A stretch of 64,000 bases of DNA from Hypericum androsaemum (lineage: Eukaryota > Streptophyta > Magnoliopsida > Malpighiales > Hypericaceae), in the NCBI GenBank assembly GCA_963995505.1, contig OZ023187.1, positions 16,579,176 to 16,643,175 on the forward strand, written 5' to 3'. Every line of letters starts with the position of its first letter. Position 1 is the first letter of the stretch. The notes under the pieces are model-generated. The model ran no database searches. It was given only the letters and a program-made list of their open reading frames with translations, and was not told where the DNA came from. A program made the position numbers and the translations under genes. Shown here piece after piece: positions 56,086 through 64,000 of this stretch.

Positions 56086-56730
56086 GAATAAAAGAAATAT
56101 TTTCCTCCCATTCCTCCCACGTGATGAGAATAAAGGGAATATTTTCCTCCCATTCCTGCCACGTGATGATGTCCCCACTACGTAGGGAGTGGATTGAGCA
56201 CGGAGTGAAGGAATCGATTCCGTACGGTTTGGAGTGAAAGGGGACCGCAGTGGCAAGCGTAGTTATGTGATAATGGCAAGTGCAGTTATGTGATAATGGC
56301 AAGTGCAGTTATGTGATAATGGCATGTGTATTTTTGGCAGTGGCAAGTCCCCGTTGATGATAATGGCGCGCGTGGTTTTTTTCATTTTGGTCCCCCATAT
56401 TTTAGCATTTTTGCAAAAAGGTCACACTGGCATGCGCAGTTATGTGATAGTGGCATGCACAGTTATGCGATAATGGCATGCACAGTTATGCGATAATGGC
56501 ATTTGTATCCGGCCTGCGTTTGTGCGTGGTTTTTTTCATTTTGGTCCCCGTATTTTAGCGCGTTTGTAAAAAAGTCCACGCGTGTCTTCATTCCGAACGG
56601 TTCGGAATCTGAGCATTCCGTGCCCAATCCAGACCCCACTACGTAAACACTTATATATATTTCTTCTGATAGGAATGTACTATAAGTGTTCTCTGACCAA
56701 AAGTATTCCCCTTTTTAATAAAAGTTAATA
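56009..56730 (+). repeat. copia-1 3' LTR, interrupted
   Basis: Identical to the 5' LTR except for two substitutions and the insertion starting at 56185. The pol frame runs across the polypurine tract into the LTR and stops at 56085. Confidence 0.9.
56185..56633. mobile_element. 449-bp TIR element inside the copia-1 3' LTR
   Basis: It is flanked by CCCCACTACGTA on both sides (56173-56184 and 56634-56645), up to 12 bp of target duplication, present once in the intact 5' LTR. The subterminal ends are inverted: TGGATTGAGCACGGAGTG on the left against TGGATTGGGCACGGAATG inverted from the right. The interior has a 23-bp unit GGCAAGTGCAGTTATGTGAT+AAT repeated about three times (56251-56325) and a diverged set at 56430-56500, plus two copies of TTTTTTCATTTTGGTCCCC. 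No coding capacity. The superfamily is unclear because 12 bp is unusual. Confidence 0.8.
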
Positions 56731-57030
56731 AAAGAAACAGTGAAATTGTGAGAAGAAGAAGAAGAAGATTAAAACCCACCAACACACAAAAAAATGTGGG
56801 TCATTACAAAAAATTGTGAAACAAAGTATCAATCTTTAACCATTTTCGTGAAGGAAAAAAATGTTTTTTTTATTAATACGAACAGTAAAGTTCTAGTCTC
56901 AAATATTCTACTAGAAGAGAAAAAAAGAAAGAAGGAAGATTAATTTTACCTGAAAGGAATGATGGATGCACTTTGTACGGTGAAGAAGAACACCCTCTCC
57001 TAATAATAAAAGTTGATTTGAAATTTCGTT
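56731..57030 (-). promoter_or_regulatory. Distal half of the split PMD-D leader
   Basis: Directly continues the leader interrupted at 51143 (AAGAAACAGTGAAATTGTGA; AATGTGGGTCATTACAAAAA; donor-like CAG|GTAAAATT with exon edge at about 56951; GAAGAACACCCTCTCCTAAT). It is now 5.8 kb from the PMD-D ATG. Confidence 0.65.
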
Positions 57031-58637
57031 CACGTGATAGATAGACAATAACAGGACTGCCCCCGTAGCAACCCCAAATTAAGTTACCACCCAATAAGAG
57101 AAAGAATTTTAAAACCAAAAAAAATGAAATAAAGTTCTCCCATGTTTCAGATTTTTAAATATATATTATTTAAAGAGTCGAGTACTATCAGACTCTAATA
57201 TAAAGTACGATTATCTCAATAGTATTTTTTACATCCGTAAAATTTGAATACCTTAAATGTACCTCTCTCATTGGTCTTGTTTGACAAATAGTTTATGACA
57301 ATTCAGTTATGAATTATATTTGGTACTTAAATATTAAATAATTCTGAATATTCTCAATTTATATTTACAAGTACTGAAATTTTAGTTTAATCACTTTTAA
57401 TCTAATAAGATTATATAACATGAAAATGTTGGTTCTAGCCCAGTTAGCCGGCGATCATTGGTCCAAAATTTAGGGGTTGACCTAACATATTTTGGATCAC
57501 GGATGGGGATAATCGCATGGCATTTTTTAAGACAATGATTTTGGACTATGCTTTTAGTTTTTCAAAGGCACCAAATTTTTTTCCGGTCGTGGCCTTCACC
57601 ATATTGCAATCCCGAAAGGTATTAACTTTTTCCTTCTTTGTCAATTCTCCTACATTGTTTTGTTTGTCTTAAAATAGGTAAAGAATGGGACTTTACTACA
57701 CCATTTGATACAGCTCCAGGGCTCAAAGGGAAAAGGGCTGATCTGCTGCTAAGTGTGGGATCAATTTTATTTGCAAATTAGTTTTTTTTAGCAACGTGAA
57801 AAAAAGTTGATTTGAAATTTCGTTCACGTCATAAATTAACAGTGTGAATTATTTCTTAACAAATTTTTAAAACATCACTCAAATAATACAAAATTTTTAT
57901 TATCTTCTAAGATTATCACAAGTAAAAGTGTTTCCCTAATGACATAGTTTTTTTAATAATAAATGGAGCCTTATTTCTAGTTATACGTAAACGTTTTTGC
58001 ACGATTAATAGAAAATTAGAAATCTTTCTACAATTAGATTTCAATCCTTGTTACGTGTCGCTCGGGCAACAAATCCTGTCCTGCCACGTGTCCAGTCAAC
58101 CGGTCGTCTACTCTTTCAGGACTGAACTAGACCCAAAAACATCAACCAAATTAAAACAAGAGAGAGGATTTCTATTAAAACAAGAGAGAGGAACCAGCAA
58201 CAATGACAGGACTATCTATCCCACGTCCCTTGAGTTACCACCCAATAAGAGAATGAATTTTAAAACCAAAAACAAATTAATAAAGTTCTACCATGTTTCA
58301 GTTTTTTTATGTCTATTTTTAGAATCGAGTATGTCCGACCCTAAAATATGGTGCAACTATCTCAATGATATTTTTTGTATTCGTAAGATTTGTATACAAA
58401 TTTTTTTCATAAATCAAAATCTTTTATCACTTGAACCAACTTTTTTGTCTACACGTTGATAACAATTCTGTTATTAATTATATTTAGTATTTAAATATCA
58501 AATAATTTTAAATATTCTTAATTTATATTTACAAGTACTAAAATTTTAATATAATAATTTTTAATCTAATAAAATTGTATAACGTTGAAAATATTGGATA
58601 TAGACCGGTTAATCCAATCAAATGAATCGCCGGCGAT
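57031..58637 (+). repeat. R-unit copies 8 and 9 (first part)
   Basis: Copy 8 runs from ACCACCCAATAAGAGAAAGA (about 57085) through GATCATTGGTCCAAAATTTA to GGGCTGATCTGCTGCTAAG (about 57740). Copy 9 starts with AAAAAGTTGATTTGAAATTT (about 57803) and GGAGCCTTATTTCTAGTTAT and reaches CGCCGGCGATCATTG, where copia-2 is inserted. Tandem arrangement is clear. No gene. Confidence 0.8.
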
Positions 58638-58642
58638 CATTG

Positions 58643-59111
58643 TGTTGGGAAACACGAGGGCCCCAAACACCACACGAACAACACCGGAGCTAGAGATCGA
58701 TGACAAGCACAAAAGAAACTCACGCACACAAGAATGCGACACAAAATTTGGTCACCCGGTTCGATCTTAACCGATCTACGTCCGGGGGCGTACCAAGCCA
58801 GGAGATTTCACTATATCAAGCTCGATCTACACTCTAGAGCTTCACTCGCTCAACAATGGTGTTTCTCTCTCTCCTCTTCTCTCTCTGTCTCTCTCTCTCT
58901 CTACACAAGGAAGAAGATGCAGAAATAGTGACTGAGAGGTGGGTATTTATAGTGCCCACAGCCTAGGACTATTTGGTATCGGCAGGGGCAAAATCGTCCA
59001 CCAGAAATTACATTTCTGGCCCAGGATAAATAGTGCCGAGTCAACATGTGAACAGTGCCGAGTCAACACGTGAACAGGACTCCGTATAGTACGAAGTCTC
59101 CATACCCAACA
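58643..59111 (-). repeat. copia-2 3' LTR
   Basis: 469 bp, the copy downstream of the polyprotein in element sense. Contains a CT-rich tract (TCTCTCTGTCTCTCTC on plus near 58885) and the TATA-like CTATAAATA on minus (58944-58952). Confidence 0.92.
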
Positions 59112-59203
59112 ATCTCCCACCTGGAGACTGACCTCAACACTTGTTACCATTCACTTGATGACCTCCTTCTCCTCTTCACTTCTTGGTACGCCGGGTCTCT
59201 TCT

Positions 59204-62200
59204 CTAGTTTACTAGACCCGCTGAAGCCATGTTGAGCTTCAGCTTCTCTAAGGTAACCACCTTGGTCAACATATCAGCAGGATTTACTTTCCCGTCAATC
59301 TTTTCAAGTTGCAAGATCTTCCTCTCCAATAGACTTCGTATGTAGTGATACTTAAACTCAATGTGCTTTGTCCTTGAGTGGAATGCGGGATTCTTAGCCA
59401 AGTGTATCGCACTTTGGCTGTCACTGTGGAGCACACTTTCACTTTGCTCCTTGCCCAATTCTCCCAAGAAGTTTTGCAACCATACCATCTCTTTGCTTGC
59501 TTCTGTCACAGCCACATACTCACTTTCTGCGGTTGACAAAGCCACAACCTTTTGCAACCTGGAAGCCCAAGATATCGCTATCCCTCCCAGTGTGAACACA
59601 TAACCACTTGTGCTCCTCTTGCCATCATGATCATTGGACCCCAAGTCTGCATCACAATAGCCTGTCAGCTTCATATCTTTGCCCTCAAAGCACAGGGCCT
59701 TCTTAGTAGTACCTCTCAAGTAACCAAGGATCCACTTCACTGCGATCCAATGCTGCTCACCTGGATTGCTCATGAATCTGCTCACTACTCCCACCGCATG
59801 TGCTATGTCTGGCCTTGTGCAAATCATAGCATACATCAAGCTTCCGACTGCCGATGCATAAGGAGTCTTCTCCATTTGAGCCTTCTCTGCCTTACTCTTA
59901 GGCGAATCCTTCTTGGACAACTTAAAGTGCCCACCTAAAGGAGTCAACTTGGGGTTGGTCTTTTGCATGTTGAACCTCTTCAACACCTTCTCAATGTACT
60001 CAGCCTGTGAGAGAAACAGCTTCCCATCAGCCTTATTCCTCTCAATCCTCATCCCAAGGATTTGCTTAGCCTCCCCCAAGTCCTTCATGGCAAACCTCTC
60101 AGACAATTGCTTCTTCACCTTGCTCACCTCCCGAGCACTAGCGCCTGCTATCAACATGTCATCAACATAAAGCAGAAGGATGATATAGCTATTGTCAAAT
60201 CTCTTGAAATAGCAGCAATGATCAGCCTCACAGCGCACGAACTCAATCTCATGCATGAACCCATCAAACTTCTTGTACCACTGCCTTGGAGCTTGCTTCA
60301 AGCCATACAAGCTCTTTCTCAACCTGCACACAAGCTCGCTTTTACCATCTGACAAGTATCCCTCTGGTTGTACCATGTAGATCTCTTCCTCTAGATCACC
60401 ATGGAGAAATGCTGTCTTCACATCCATCTGCTCCAACATCAGATTCTCTGAAGCTACCATACTCAACACCATACGAATAGTGGTCAGCTTCACAACAGGA
60501 GTGAAAACATCAGTAAAATCTATACCATATTTCTGCTGAAATCCCTTCACAACCAGTCTTGCCTTGTAACGCTCGGTGCCATCCGCTTCTTGCTTAACTC
60601 TATATACCCACTTATTTTGCAGTGCCTTCTTGCCTTTAGGGAGTTGGACTAGTTCCCAAGTCATGTTACTCCTCAATGACTTCATCTCGTCATCCATTGC
60701 AAGCTTCCACTTGTCCACTTGTCCACTCTTCTGAACCTCTGCAAAATCTTCTGGTTCTCCTCCATCAGTTAACAGGAGATAGAAATTAGCTGGCGAATAC
60801 CTATCTGGAGACCCACGTTGTCTTGTGGACCTCCTTACCGGAACCAATGGTGGTGGAGAACTTGGTTCCGCTTCCTCCTCGGCCACCTGGCCATCTTGTG
60901 CCCTTTTGCTCCCACCTGAGTTCGAGATGTCTAACTCGATCACCTCACTGCTAGAACCCACCTCGTCGGATACACTCCCCCTGTCCTTGTACAAAACCTT
61001 TTCATTGAATATGACATCTCGGCTTCTAATAACCTTGCGGTTCTTCTCATCCCAAAACCTGAAACCAAAATTATCTCCACCATATCCAATGAATGTGCAC
61101 TTTTTGGACTTAGCATCCAGTTTGCTCCTATCACCTGCATCAATATGAACATATGACACACAACCAAATACTCGAAGGTACGAAAGATCAACCTCCTTTC
61201 CACTCCAAGCCTCCTCTGGTATCCCATTATCCAAAGGAGTTGATAGTCCTCTATTGATCAAGAAAGCCGCGGTGTTCACTGCATCCGCCCAAAACATCTT
61301 TGGTAGGCCACACTTAAGTCTCATGGCCCTAGCTCTCTCATTGATTGTTCTGTTCATCCTCTCTGCGATGCCATTTTGCAGGGGGGTTCCAACTACTGTC
61401 TTCTCCATGCGAATCCCATTTGCTGCACAATAATCCTTGAACTCTTGAAGCTCATACTCTCCGCCATTGTCAGATCTCAAACACTTCACATTGAGACCTG
61501 TCTCATTTTTCACAAGGGCTCTCCACTTCTTGAAGGCATCGAAGGCTTCAGACTTATGTTTCAAGAAGTACACCCACAGCTTCCTCGTAGAATCATCAAT
61601 AAAGGTCATATAATACAACGAACCACCCAAGGATGCCACTGGTGCTGGTCCCCACAAATCACTGTGGACCAACTCAAGCTTCTTCTCCTTTGGAGATCTG
61701 CCAGCTCTCGAAAAACTCACTCTCTTCTGCTTCCCGAAAACACAATCCTCACAGAGTTCCACTTCCACTGTCTTGAGGCCTGGTAGCTTCCCCTTCGAGC
61801 ATAGCACCCTCATTCCCTTCTCACTCATGTGGCCAAGGCGACTATGCCACAAATCTGCATCATCCGTTGCTCCTGCAACATTAATGCTCTCATTGGTGTT
61901 CTTCGTCATATACAAAGTACCCTCCTTCAAACCTCGAGCCACCACCCTAGCTCCTTTGGTAATTTTCCATGTCTTGCAACCAAAGGTCACTGTGTAACCT
62001 TCATCATCTAGTTGCCCCACGGATAGCAAATTCCTCTTCAACCCAGGAATATGCCTCACCCCTTTCAACAACAACAAAGATCCATTAGGAGTATTTATCC
62101 GAACATCTCCCATGCCCACAATTTTCAAAGGGTCATCATTCGCTAGATAGACTTTGCCATAGTCACCTAGGACATACTTCTCCATCATCCCTGCATCACT

Positions 62201-63061
62201 ACAAGAATGAAATGATGCTCCCGAATCCAATACCCACACCTCCAATGGACTGCTCACACTAAAGATCAACGTATCCCCGTGATCTTCCGTTGTCGCATTT
62301 ACAGATTTTTCCTTCTTTGGTGCCGTGCATTGATCTCTGAAATGACCATATTGTTCACAATTCCAACATTGCACCGAGCTCTTGTCCTTCTTCGGACCAC
62401 CCTTCGATTTAGATCTTGACCTTCCCCGGTCCTTCTTCCCCTTCGACTTGTATTCTGACCTTCCCCTGTTACCCATACTCAAAGCTGAACTCGAGGCTAC
62501 TCCAGATTCTTTTCTACGAATCTCCTCACTCATAATCAAATCTCTCACCTCATCTAGCTTGAGCGTTACTTTCCCCGCGGAGGCACTCACTGCCGTGACC
62601 GTGCCATTCCAACTATCGGGTAAAGAACTTAGTAAAATTAGGGCTTGTACCTCATCATCGAAGTCGATCTTAACCGAGCTCAATTGGGCTATCGTTGCAT
62701 TGACCATATGCTTGGTCACCATCGTACCCTCCGCCATCCGAAGGTTGAACAACTTCCTCATCAAGTGAACCTTGTTGGCCGCCGATGGCTTCTCGTACAT
62801 CTCGGACAACGTCTCCAACATCTCCTTCGTGGTCTTTGACTTTACTGTGTGCAAGGCCACGTTCCTAGACAAAGACAAGCGCACCACGCTCATCGCTTTC
62901 CGATCTAGGAGCTTCCACTCCTCTTCCTTCATGTCCTCAGGCTTCTTTCCATCAAGCGGCAAGTGCAAATCTTTGCCATACAAGTAGTCCTCTACTTGCA
63001 TCTTCCAGAAGCCATAGTCGACGCCATCGAACTTCTCCACGGGCGATCTCACATCACCCAT
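59204..63061 (-). CDS. copia-2 gag-pol polyprotein, intact
   Basis: One open frame of 1285 residues from the ATG at 63059-63061 (MGDVRSPVEKF); the frame is open six codons further but that start would be GTG. In order: gag (about 10-190), basic linker, zinc knuckle CWNCEQYGHFRDQC (about 232-245), aspartic protease DSG (about 279), pre-integrase (LWHSRLGHM), integrase with HSDLWGP and SDNGGEYE, reverse transcriptase ending around YVDD (about 965), and RNase H (CDADLGSNDHDGKRSTSGYV ... SQSAIHLAKNPAFHSRTKHI). It belongs to the Tnt1-like group of copia proteins. No lesion seen, so the element could still be active if transcribed. Confidence 0.95.
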   Translation of the reverse strand: MGDVRSPVEKFDGVDYGFWKMQVEDYLYGKDLHLPLDGKKPEDMKEEEWKLLDRKAMSVVRLSLSRNVALHTVKSKTTKEMLETLSEMYEKPSAANKVHLMRKLFNLRMAEGTMVTKHMVNATIAQLSSVKIDFDDEVQALILLSSLPDSWNGTVTAVSASAGKVTLKLDEVRDLIMSEEIRRKESGVASSSALSMGNRGRSEYKSKGKKDRGRSRSKSKGGPKKDKSSVQCWNCEQYGHFRDQCTAPKKEKSVNATTEDHGDTLIFSVSSPLEVWVLDSGASFHSCSDAGMMEKYVLGDYGKVYLANDDPLKIVGMGDVRINTPNGSLLLLKGVRHIPGLKRNLLSVGQLDDEGYTVTFGCKTWKITKGARVVARGLKEGTLYMTKNTNESINVAGATDDADLWHSRLGHMSEKGMRVLCSKGKLPGLKTVEVELCEDCVFGKQKRVSFSRAGRSPKEKKLELVHSDLWGPAPVASLGGSLYYMTFIDDSTRKLWVYFLKHKSEAFDAFKKWRALVKNETGLNVKCLRSDNGGEYELQEFKDYCAANGIRMEKTVVGTPLQNGIAERMNRTINERARAMRLKCGLPKMFWADAVNTAAFLINRGLSTPLDNGIPEEAWSGKEVDLSYLRVFGCVSYVHIDAGDRSKLDAKSKKCTFIGYGGDNFGFRFWDEKNRKVIRSRDVIFNEKVLYKDRGSVSDEVGSSSEVIELDISNSGGSKRAQDGQVAEEEAEPSSPPPLVPVRRSTRQRGSPDRYSPANFYLLLTDGGEPEDFAEVQKSGQVDKWKLAMDDEMKSLRSNMTWELVQLPKGKKALQNKWVYRVKQEADGTERYKARLVVKGFQQKYGIDFTDVFTPVVKLTTIRMVLSMVASENLMLEQMDVKTAFLHGDLEEEIYMVQPEGYLSDGKSELVCRLRKSLYGLKQAPRQWYKKFDGFMHEIEFVRCEADHCCYFKRFDNSYIILLLYVDDMLIAGASAREVSKVKKQLSERFAMKDLGEAKQILGMRIERNKADGKLFLSQAEYIEKVLKRFNMQKTNPKLTPLGGHFKLSKKDSPKSKAEKAQMEKTPYASAVGSLMYAMICTRPDIAHAVGVVSRFMSNPGEQHWIAVKWILGYLRGTTKKALCFEGKDMKLTGYCDADLGSNDHDGKRSTSGYVFTLGGIAISWASRLQKVVALSTAESEYVAVTEASKEMVWLQNFLGELGKEQSESVLHSDSQSAIHLAKNPAFHSRTKHIEFKYHYIRSLLERKILQLEKIDGKVNPADMLTKVVTLEKLKLNMASAGLVN

Positions 63062-63106
63062 CGTGATTGCTCCCACCACGCCCTAAACCCGGGCTCTGAT
63101 ACCAAT

Positions 63107-63576
63107 TGTTGGGAAACACGAGGGCCCCAAACACCACACGAACAACACCGGAGCTAGAGATCGATGACAAGCACAAAGGAAACTCACGCACACAAGAATG
63201 CGACACAAAATTTGGTCACCCGGTTCGATCTTAACCGATCTACGTCCGGGGGCGTACCAAGCCAGGAGATTTTACTATATCAAGCTCGATCTACACTCTA
63301 GAGCTTCACTCGCTCAACAATGGTGTTTCTCTCTCTCCTCTTCTCTCTCTGTCTCTCTCTCTCTCTACACAAGGAAGAAGATGCAGAAATAGTGACTGAG
63401 AGGTGGGTATTTATAGTGTCCACAGCCTAGGACTATTTGGTGTTGGCAGGGGCAAAATCGTCCACCAGAAATCACATTTCTGGCCCCGGATGAATAGTAC
63501 CGAGTCAACATGTAAACAGTGCCGAGTCAACACGTGAACAGTGACTCCGTATAGTACGAAGTCTCCATACCCAACA
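63107..63576 (-). repeat. copia-2 5' LTR with promoter
   Basis: 470 bp, upstream of the polyprotein in element sense. A TATA-like CTATAAATA is at 63408-63416 on minus. A 15-bp string GTGCCGAGTCAACAC/T is repeated in tandem within the U3 part (about 63497-63535; also 59032-59070 in the other LTR), a possible enhancer-like element. Confidence 0.9.
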
Positions 63577-64000
63577 CATTGGCCCAAAATTTTGGGGCTG
63601 ATCTAACATATTTTGGTTCACGGATTAGGATAATCCGACTGCGTATTTAAAATAGGTAAAGAATGGGACTTTACTACACCAGTTTATACACTTCCAGGGC
63701 TCAAAGGGAAAAGGGCTGATCTGCTGCTAAGTGTGGGATCAATTTTATTTGCAAACTAGTTTTTTTTTGAAGTAAATTTTATACCAAATGATTCACATGA
63801 ATTGAATCCCGAACTTTCGTCAATTCTTATACGTCTTGTGCCATCTGATCAAGAACTATTGGGAAGAAGGCTAAATCACACTGATGCATCATATATATGT
63901 ACTTGGAAACAGTTTTATGAGCTTCAATGGAACTTCTACTACCATTTTCCTACCAATGTACTAACATCTATCAACCTGATGGCCTACTGGTATTTACATT
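63577..64000 (+). repeat. R-unit copy 9, second part
   Basis: It resumes exactly where copia-2 interrupted it (CATTGGCCCAAAATTTTGGG, CTGATCTAACATATTTTGGT), then shows a gap relative to other copies, jumping from ACTGCGTATTTAAAATAGG to the GGACTTTACTACACC landmark. It finishes with the end landmark CCTACCAATGTACTAACATC at the window edge. Confidence 0.8.

Larger units (their letters stand above)
51144..56730 (+). mobile_element. Ty1/copia retrotransposon copia-1, defective
   Basis: LTRs at 51144-51404 and 56009-56730 are 261 bp each once a 461-bp insertion (element plus one copy of the target duplication) is discounted. They start TGTTGAAG and end TTAATA rather than CA. A primer site TGGTATCAGAGC (51405-51416, initiator-Met tRNA type) and a polypurine tract TGGGGGGC (56001-56008) are present. 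Flanks GAAGA and AAAGA are an imperfect 5-bp duplication. I count only two differences between the LTRs (about 0.8 %), so it is young, yet its polyprotein is broken. It was probably mobilised in trans by an intact relative. Confidence 0.92.
58643..63576 (-). mobile_element. Ty1/copia retrotransposon copia-2, complete
   Basis: 4934 bp, flanked by a perfect 5-bp target duplication CATTG (58638-58642 and 63577-63581) inside an R-unit (normal form GATCATTGGTCCAAAATTTTG). LTRs are 58643-59111 (3' LTR in element sense) and 63107-63576 (5' LTR), TGTTGGG...CCCAACA ends. The minus-strand primer site TGGTATCAGAGC is at 63093-63104, two bases from the LTR, and the polypurine tract AGGTGGGAGAT is at about 59113-59123. 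About ten substitutions and a small indel separate the LTRs (about 2 %). All parts needed for autonomous transposition appear present. Confidence 0.95.

Noticed and set aside
56251..56500. CRISPR-like array from regularly repeated 23-bp strings
   Set aside because: The repeats are adjacent without unique spacers, lie inside a transposon in a plant retroelement, and plants lack CRISPR.
63061..63079. Earlier start for the copia-2 polyprotein at 63079
   Set aside because: That codon is GTG; the first ATG in frame is at 63059-63061 and leads into the conserved gag start.
59361..63392. Many plus-strand frames of 60-136 codons opposite copia-2
   Set aside because: They are antisense shadows of the intact minus-strand polyprotein and LTRs.

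Overview
The window is eudicot nuclear DNA. It has spliced genes with GT-AG introns, AT-rich spacers, a dual-targeted type organellar DNA polymerase, plant mobile domain (PMD) genes, LRR receptor-like genes and many plant transposons. I cannot name the species. There are no rRNA genes, convincing tRNA genes or CRISPR arrays.

Region 1 (1-5290) is gene-poor. It holds short tandem repeats, the 3' end of a Helitron with a broken helicase, and beside it two broken host-gene pieces: an ATL-type RING-H2 gene and the first exon of a VAP27-like gene. Region 2 (5294-11452, minus) is a complete 12-exon gene for the plant organellar DNA polymerase (POLI/POP). Region 3 (12554-17054) is an LRR receptor-like pseudokinase gene (plus) facing, tail to tail, an intact single-exon PMD gene (minus).

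Region 4 (17055-50931) is an expanded and decaying array of that same pair. Three further intact PMD genes (27769-30021, 40432-42690, 48673-50931) each have a remnant of the receptor gene on their 3' side, and the remnants differ: a 3' stub, a rearranged copy with a 238-bp tandem duplication, and only the 3' flank. Between the pairs lies a roughly 1-1.3 kb AT-rich sequence, here called the R-unit, in about eight or nine copies, with orphan copies of the PMD leader. R-units serve as empty sites, so several transposon insertions can be delimited with target-site duplications: a 1960-bp long-TIR element with tRNA-like blocks, a solo LTR, three Mutator-like elements (one with an ORC1-like gene piece), a hAT-like element and a LINE fragment.

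Region 5 (51144-64000) holds two Ty1/copia retrotransposons inserted into the same array. Copia-1 (plus) has nearly identical LTRs, a broken polyprotein and a small DNA transposon inside its 3' LTR. Copia-2 (minus) is complete with one intact polyprotein of about 1285 residues.

Themes: (i) the polymerase-PMD neighbourhood recalls the Arabidopsis chromosome 1 region around At1g50750-At1g50840; (ii) the PMD proteins carry a C-terminal tandem repeat of about 115 residues whose units open with a SUMO-interaction-like motif; (iii) three of the four PMD leaders have been split by unrelated transposons, while all four coding frames stay open. Functional statements are inferences from sequence.
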